A DNA stretch of 64,000 nucleotides from Procambarus clarkii (taxonomy: Eukaryota > Arthropoda > Malacostraca > Decapoda > Cambaridae). Position numbers and translations under genes: made by a program. Numbering within the stretch: the first letter of the stretch is position 1; every line of letters starts with the position of its first letter. The notes below the pieces were generated by a model that searched no databases, was not told the DNA's origin, and was given only the letters and a program-made list of their open reading frames with translations. This document shows positions 57,991-64,000 of the stretch, one piece after another. The stretch covers positions 20,648,132 through 20,712,131 of the forward strand of contig NC_091195.1 of NCBI RefSeq assembly GCF_040958095.1, given 5' to 3'.

Positions 57991-58150
57991 TGTAAACTTA
58001 CAAACCGACAAATTCCATTTCCTGTTGAACTTACAACGCAAAAAGTCCCTAATGTTCGCGCTTTTTAAGCTTACCAAGTAACGTGCTTCCTGCTTCCGTT
58101 TGTTAAACTTACGACACGACAATATTCGGTTCGTAAGCTTACGACTTAAT
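57991..58150 (+). repeat. Degenerate spacer units of the satellite domain
   Basis: GTAAACTTACAAACC, TTTAAGCTTACC, TAAACTTACGACACG and GTAAGCTTACGAC are spaced 31-60 bp apart. Confidence 0.65.
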
Positions 58151-58870
58151 CTTCCGCCCGTGTTGTAAGTTTAATGCATAATCTTCCACTCATGTTGTAA
58201 GTTTAATGCATAATCTTCCACCCATGTTGTAAGTTTAATGCATAATCTTCCACTCATGTTGTAAGTTTAATGCATAATCTTCCACCCATGTTGTAAGTTT
58301 AATGCATTATCTTCCACTCATGGTGTAAGTTTAATGCATAATCTTCCACCCATGTTGTAAGTTTAATGCATAATCTTCCACTCATGTTGTAAGTTTATGC
58401 ATAATCTTCCACTCATGTTGTAAGTTTAATGCATAATCTTCCACCCATGTTGTAAGTTTAATGCATAATCTTCCACTCATGTTGTAAGTTTAATGCATAA
58501 TCTTCCACTCATGTTGTAAGTTTAATGCATAATCTTCCACCCATGTTGTAAGTTTAATGCATAATCTTCCACTCATGTTGTAAGTTTAATGCATAATCTT
58601 CCACCCATGTTGTAAGTTTAATGCATAATCTTCCACTCATGTTGTAAGTTTATGCATAATCTTCCACTCGTGTTGTAAGTTTATGCATAATCTTCCACTC
58701 ATGTTGTAAGTTTAATGCATAATCTTCCACTCATGTTGTAAGTTTAATGCATAATCTTCCACTCATGTTGTAAGTTTATGCATAATCTTCCACTCATGTT
58801 GTAAGTTTAATGCATAATCTTCCACTCATGTTGTAAGTTTATGCATAATCTTCCACTCGTGTTGTAAGCT
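58151..58870 (+). repeat. 32-bp satellite, subfamily 2, about 22 copies
   Basis: The unit is GTAAGTTTAATGCATAATCT TCCACTCATGTT. CCACCC/CCACTC alternate, and several 31-mers have TTTATGCAT. Confidence 0.96.
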
Positions 58871-59145
58871 TAAGACAGAACTATCTCCTTACCACTGCTG
58901 TAAGCCTAAGTACCTCCACTCACTCTAGAGGGTAAACTTACTACATATTAACCCCCCCCCCAACCTCCAGCTTGAAAGCGTAAGACAAATATCTCTCCAA
59001 GTCTTCCGGGCTTTAAGCTTACGGCCCAAGCTTCCTCCGTGTGTTGTAAGCTTAATGATCATCGCCCCTGTGTGACTGGACTTACGGTCCAATCTTCCTT
59101 GTTGTTGTAAACTTACGCCATACTCTTCCCCCCTCGTGTAGCAAG
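58871..59145 (+). repeat. Degenerate spacer units of the satellite domain
   Basis: TAAGCTTAAGAC, TAAGCCTAAG, TAAACTTAC, TAAGCTTACGGCC, TAAGCTTAATG, TAAACTTACGCC and CAAGCTTACGAC recur about every 30-45 bp. Confidence 0.7.
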
Positions 59146-61835
59146 CTTACGACACTACAATCTGTTGGTGTTGTAAACTTACGACACTACAATCTGTTGG
59201 TGTTGTAAACTTACGACACTACAATCTGTTGGTGTTGTAAACTTACGACACTACAATCTGTTGGTATTGTAAACTTACGACACTACAATCTGTTGGTGTT
59301 GTAAACTTACGACACTACAATCTGTTGGTGTTGTAAACTTACGACACTACAATCTGTTGGTGTTGTAAACTTACGACACTACAATCTGTTGGTATTGTAA
59401 ACTTACGACACTACAATCTGTTGGTGTTGTAAACTTACGACACTACAATCTGTTGGTATTGTAAACTTACGACACTACAATCTGTTGGTGTTGTAAACTT
59501 ACGACACTACAATCTGTTGGTGTTGTAAACTTACGACACTACAATCTGTTGGTGTTGTAAACTTACGACACTACAATCTGTTGGTGTTGTAAACTTACGA
59601 CACTACAATCTGTTGGTGTTGTAAACTTACGACACTACAATCTGTTGGTATTGTAAACTTACGACACTACAATCTGTTGGTGTTGTAAACTTACGACACT
59701 ACAATCTGTTGGTATTGTAAACTTACGACACTACAATCTGTTGGTGTTGTAAACTTACGACACTACAATCTGTTGGTGTTGTAAACTTACGACACTACAA
59801 TCTGCTGGTGTTGTAAACTTACGACACTACAATCTGCTGGTGTTGTAAACTTACGACACTACAATCTGTTGGTGTTGTAAACTTACGACACTACAATCTG
59901 TTGGTGTTGTAAACTTACGACACTACAATCTGTTGGTGTTGTAAACTTACGACACTACAATCTGTTGGTGTTGTAAACTTACGACACTACAATCTGTTGG
60001 TATTGTAAACTTACGACACTACAATCTGTTGGTGTTGTAAACTTACGACACTACAATCTGTTGGTATTGTAAACTTACGACACTACAATCTGTTGGTATT
60101 GTAAACTTACGACACTACAATCTGTTGGTGTTGTAAACTTACGACACTACAATCTGTTGGTGTTGTAAACTTACGACACTACAATCTGTTGGTGTTGTAA
60201 ACTTACGACACTAAAATCTGTTGGTGTTGTAAACTTACGACACTACAATCTGTTGGTGTTGTAAACTTACGACACTACAATCTGTTGGTGTTGTAAACTT
60301 ACGACACTACAATCTGTTGGTGTTGTAAACTTACGACACTAAAATCTGTTGGTGTTGTAAACTTACGACACTACAATCTGTTGGTGTTGTAAACTTACGA
60401 CACTACAATCTGTTGGTATTGTAAACTTACGACACTACAATCTGTTGGTGTTGTAAACTTACGACACTACAATCTGTTGGTATTGTAAACTTACGACACT
60501 ACAATCTGTTGGTGTTGTAAACTTACGACACTAAAATCTGTTGGTGTTGTAAACTTACGACACTACAATCTGTTGGTGTTGTAAACTTACGACACTAAAA
60601 TCTGTTGGTGTTGTAAACTTACGACACTACAATCTGTTGGTGTTGTAAACTTACGACACTACAATCTGTTGGTGTTGTAAACTTACGACACTACAATCTG
60701 TTGGTGTTGTAAACTTACGACACTACAATCTGTTGGTGTTGTAAACTTACGACACTACAATCTGTTGGTGTTGTAAACTTACGACACTACAATCTGTTGG
60801 TGTTGTAAACTTACGACACTACAATCTGTTGGTGTTGTAAACTTACGACACTACAATCTGTTGGTATTGTAAACTTACGACACTACAATCTGTTGGTGTT
60901 GTAAACTTACGACACTACAATCTGTTGGTATTGTAAACTTACGACACTACAATCTGTTGGTGTTGTAAACTTACGACACTACAATCTGTTGGTGTTGTAA
61001 ACTTACGACACTACAATCTGTTGGTGTTGTAAACTTACGACACTACAATCTGTTGGTATTGTAAACTTACGACACTACAATCTGTTGGTGTTGTAAACTT
61101 ACGTCACTACAATCTGTTGGTATTGTAAACTTACGACACTACAATCTGTTGGTGTTGTAAACTTACGACACTAAAATCTGTTGGTGTTGTAAACTTACGA
61201 CACTACAATCTGTTGGTGTTGTAAACTTACGACACTACAATCTGTTGGTGTTGTAAACTTACGACACTACAATCTGTTGGTGTTGTAAACTTACGACACT
61301 ACAATCTGTTGGTGTTGTAAACTTACGACACTACAATCTGTTGGTGTTGTAAACTTACGACACTACAATCTGTTGGTGTTGTAAACTTACGACACTACAA
61401 TCTGTTGGTGTTGTAAACTTACGACACTACAATCTGTTGGTATTGTAAACTTACGACACTACAATCTGTTGGTGTTGTAAACTTACGACACTACAATCTG
61501 TTGGTGTTGTAAACTTACGACACTACAATCTGTTGGTGTTGTAAACTTACGACACTACAATCTGTTGGTATTGTAAACTTACGACACTACAATCTGTTGG
61601 TGTTGTAAACTTACGACACTACAATCTATTGGTATTGTAAACTTACGACACTACAATCTGTTGGTGTTGTAAACTTACGACACTAAAATCTGTTGGTGTT
61701 GTAAACTTACGACACTACAATCTGTTGGTGTTGTAAACTTACGACACTACAATCTGTTGGTGTTGTAAACTTACGACACTACAATCTGTTGGTGTTGTAA
61801 ACTTACGACACTACAATCTGTTGGTGTTGTAAACT
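59146..61835 (+). repeat. 32-bp satellite, subfamily 3, about 84 copies
   Basis: The unit is GTAAACTTACGACACTACAA TCTGTTGGTGTT. Recurrent variants are GGTATT, CTAAAATC and CTGCTGG. It is the largest homogeneous block of the domain. Confidence 0.97.
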
Positions 61836-62074
61836 TAGAACACTCTTCCTAGTGTTGTAAGCTAATGGCACCACCATCTCCTCCCGGTGCTGTAAACTTA
61901 CGACCCAGTATTGTAAGTAAAATGCCAAGAATCTTTGACTCAAGCTGATTTAAGCTTCCGGCAATGAGTATTTTAGCACGTTGTAAGATTAGGCCGCAAT
62001 ACTTTCTTCCTCTAAAACATAAGCTTCCGACAATACATCTTCCCTTGTGTTGATAAGCTTAAGGACATATAAGT
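61836..62074 (+). repeat. Degenerate flank of the satellite domain
   Basis: TAAGCTAATGG, TAAACTTACGACC, TTTAAGCTTCCGG, CATAAGCTTCCGAC and TAAGCTTAAGG occur at roughly 30-50-bp spacing. Confidence 0.7.
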
Positions 62075-62637
62075 TTACCGTCTCATGTCACGTGTTACTG
62101 TTGACAAACAAAGTTTACTCTCTCATGTCACGTGTTACTGTTGACAAACAAAGTTTTATCCTCTCATGTCACGTGTTACTGTTGACAAACAAAGTTTTAT
62201 CCTCTCATGTCACGTGTTACTGTTGACAAACAAAGTTTACTCTCTCATGTCACGTGTTACTGTTGACAAACAAAGTTTTATCCTCTCATGTCACGTGTTA
62301 CTGTTGACAAACAAAGTTTTATCCTCTCATGTCACGTGTTTCTGTTGACAAACAAAGTTTACTCTCTCATGTCACGTGTTACTGTTGACAAACAAAGTTT
62401 ACTCTCTCATGTCACGTGTTACTGTTGACAAACAAAGTTTTATCCTCTCATGTCACGTGTTACTGTTGACAAACAAAGTTTTATCCTCTCATGTCACGTG
62501 TTACTGTTGACAAACAAAGTTTACTCTCTCATGTCACGTGTTACTGTTGACAAACAAAGTTTATCCTCTCATGTCACGTGTTTCTGTTGACAAACAAAGT
62601 TTATCCTCTCATGTCACGTGTTTCTGTTGACAAACAA
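62075..62637 (+). repeat. 40/41-bp minisatellite with a CACGTG core, about 14 copies
   Basis: The unit is TCATGTCACGTGTTACTGTT GACAAACAAAGTTTACTCTC, or the 41-bp form with GTTTTATCCTC. Every unit contains the E-box palindrome CACGTG. Confidence 0.96.
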
Positions 62638-63713
62638 ATCCCTACAGAAGACTCTCATTCATTTGTGTCCTCTCCACTTTCCGTAATAAGCGTAGGCCTA
62701 CGGCAAATAACCATTTATCTGGGCCTCTATTCTTCACCCCCCCCCCCGTCCATCTCTTTAAGCCTATATCAAACACACATTCATATAGGTCTCTATTCCT
62801 CATATGTTTATGTCAGACAAAATTAGTCTCTAAGGGGCCCCTGTATAAGCCTAAGGCATAAGCCACTATCCAGACCCCTACCCCCCCCCCTTAACATCGT
62901 CGTGTAGGCCTACTAAATTATGCTGGCTTACAACATGCCTATCCAGCCTACTCTAGGCCTACACCTCCCTATCCCTCTGGAGTGGATATAATCCCGTATA
63001 TGGGATAAAACGCTTTTGATAATTCAAGCCTTTCAAAAATATCTTAAACAAAAATTTAAATTCTGCAATTATTAAAAATATATTGAGGATTCCAAAAATA
63101 TATCTATTAGTTTCTTTATGCAATTCAGCTAAACAAATTTAATTATCAAATAGAGTTAATATATTTCAGTCAAATGATATGAAAATCTGAGTCAGAATAT
63201 TGTAGCGTTGAAATGGGATTGAACTCGCGTCTCTGGACGCCCAGAATATTATTGGTCAAAATCTCTCACAGGGCGAATTTCCAATTTGGTCAGCGACACA
63301 TACCTGATTTTTGGTTCCTCATAAATTATTAAAAATCTAAGTTTATATTATTATTTATTGTTTATATAATTATCATTGATATATCAATCAATCAATTGTA
63401 TTGATTGTAACATAAAAATCCGTCCTAAGTAATATATATGTTTGGCGATTTTTTTTTTTTTAGATTTCTCAACTATGTTATGTTAATTTTTTTTAAACAA
63501 TTAATAATATCAAATGCTTTTATATTATTTGTAATATTTATTTACTTTTCGCAATTACAATGAAATCACAATAACGTAATAGCAATGGAAATAATTTTGA
63601 AGCGATGGAGTGACTCGAACCTCCTGTTCTGGAGATAATAATTCCGATAATAATTTTTATTTAATTTTATTGATATGTTAAAATATTAATATTTAAAGCA
63701 GGTTGGGAAGGTT
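62638..63713. other. No gene seen; AT-rich, repeat scraps
   Basis: C-homopolymers near 62738 and 62880. TAAGCCTAAGGCATAAGCC at 62847 echoes the satellite domain. tRNA-like minus-strand fragments near 63215-63245 and 63610-63635. No coding region recognised. Confidence 0.4.
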
Positions 63714-63785
63714 AATGATTGATGATTGATCAAGATTAAGCCACCCAAGAGGTGGCACGGGCATGAATAACCCCGTAAGATATCT
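63714..63785 (+). repeat. Dispersed repeat (ATTAAGCCACCCAAGAGGTG family), third copy
   Basis: TGATTGATCAAGATTAAGCC ACCCAAGAGGTGGCACGG GCATGAATAACCCCGTAAG, as at 32745. Confidence 0.7.
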
Positions 63786-64000
63786 TATAGATATCTAGTG
63801 TGTCATTGCTCTACAGTTTGATTTAAAATATAAAATAAAAACTTGCGAAAAGGTATGCAATAAATTAAACTGCATTATACATTAAGTAAATATTTGTACA
63901 AAACTAATTTTAAAAGTACAAATATATGCATCTTTTTTATTTTTAATTTTTCTCACTACAGACGACGTTAAAAATCGTGAAAATTTATATGCTAAATTTA
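63786..64000. other. No gene seen; AT-rich end of window
   Basis: No features recognised. Confidence 0.4.

Noticed and set aside
59146-61835. Relation of the 32-bp satellite to the 18-bp array at 3508 through shared CTGTTGGTG
   Set aside because: Only about nine bases are shared; periods and the rest of the units differ, so chance is enough.

Overview
The window reads as genomic DNA from a decapod crustacean, most likely a crayfish, lobster or shrimp. This is inferred from (CCTAA)n/(TTAGG)n telomere-type pentamers as in arthropods, very dense micro- and minisatellites, and many tRNA-headed SINEs, Penelope-like, CR1/Jockey-like LINE and hAT remnants of a kind I associate with decapods. No prokaryotic features, no operons and no stand-alone functional tRNA or rRNA gene were seen.

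The one convincing host gene is a nuclear receptor on the + strand. It is split over three coding exons: 38571-39251 (N-terminal region), 40237-40415 (first zinc finger and most of the second) and 53794-55945 (end of the second finger, a long hinge, the ligand-binding domain and the stop). The joints are phase-compatible and give 3012 nt, or 1003 residues. The DBD is a textbook C4 pair of fingers whose P-box (CDSCKA) resembles the HR96/DAF-12 and HR97-like groups. The DBD-LBD joint is well supported by sequence. The first exon is a good inference from a strong donor, phase and composition. Intron 1 is 985 nt and ends in a pyrimidine-rich minisatellite. Intron 2 is about 13.4 kb and full of transposon debris and satellites.

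Layout. 0-1.3 kb: telomere-like repeat and a Penelope-like element broken by a SINE. 1.3-8.5 kb: microsatellites and three abutting minisatellite blocks (18, 21 and 28 bp). 8.5-13.5 kb: SINEs and a 31-bp minisatellite. 13.5-17.1 kb: minus-strand LINE remnants with SINEs inserted in them. 17.2-21.2 kb: five minisatellites. 21.3-27 kb: SINEs, a LINE 3' end, and telomere-like pentamers with a 25-bp higher-order period. 27-38 kb: SINEs, a palindromic MITE, LINE C-terminal and RNase H pieces, and minisatellites. 38-56 kb: the receptor gene, with SINEs, a second MITE inside a LINE, and two hAT transposase remnants in intron 2. 56-57.6 kb: the gene's 3' flank. 57.7-62.6 kb: a stratified satellite domain in which several 31-32-bp subfamilies share one palindromic core. 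62.6-64 kb: AT-rich DNA with repeat scraps.

The long open frames inside minisatellites are artefacts of periods divisible by three and are not annotated as genes.
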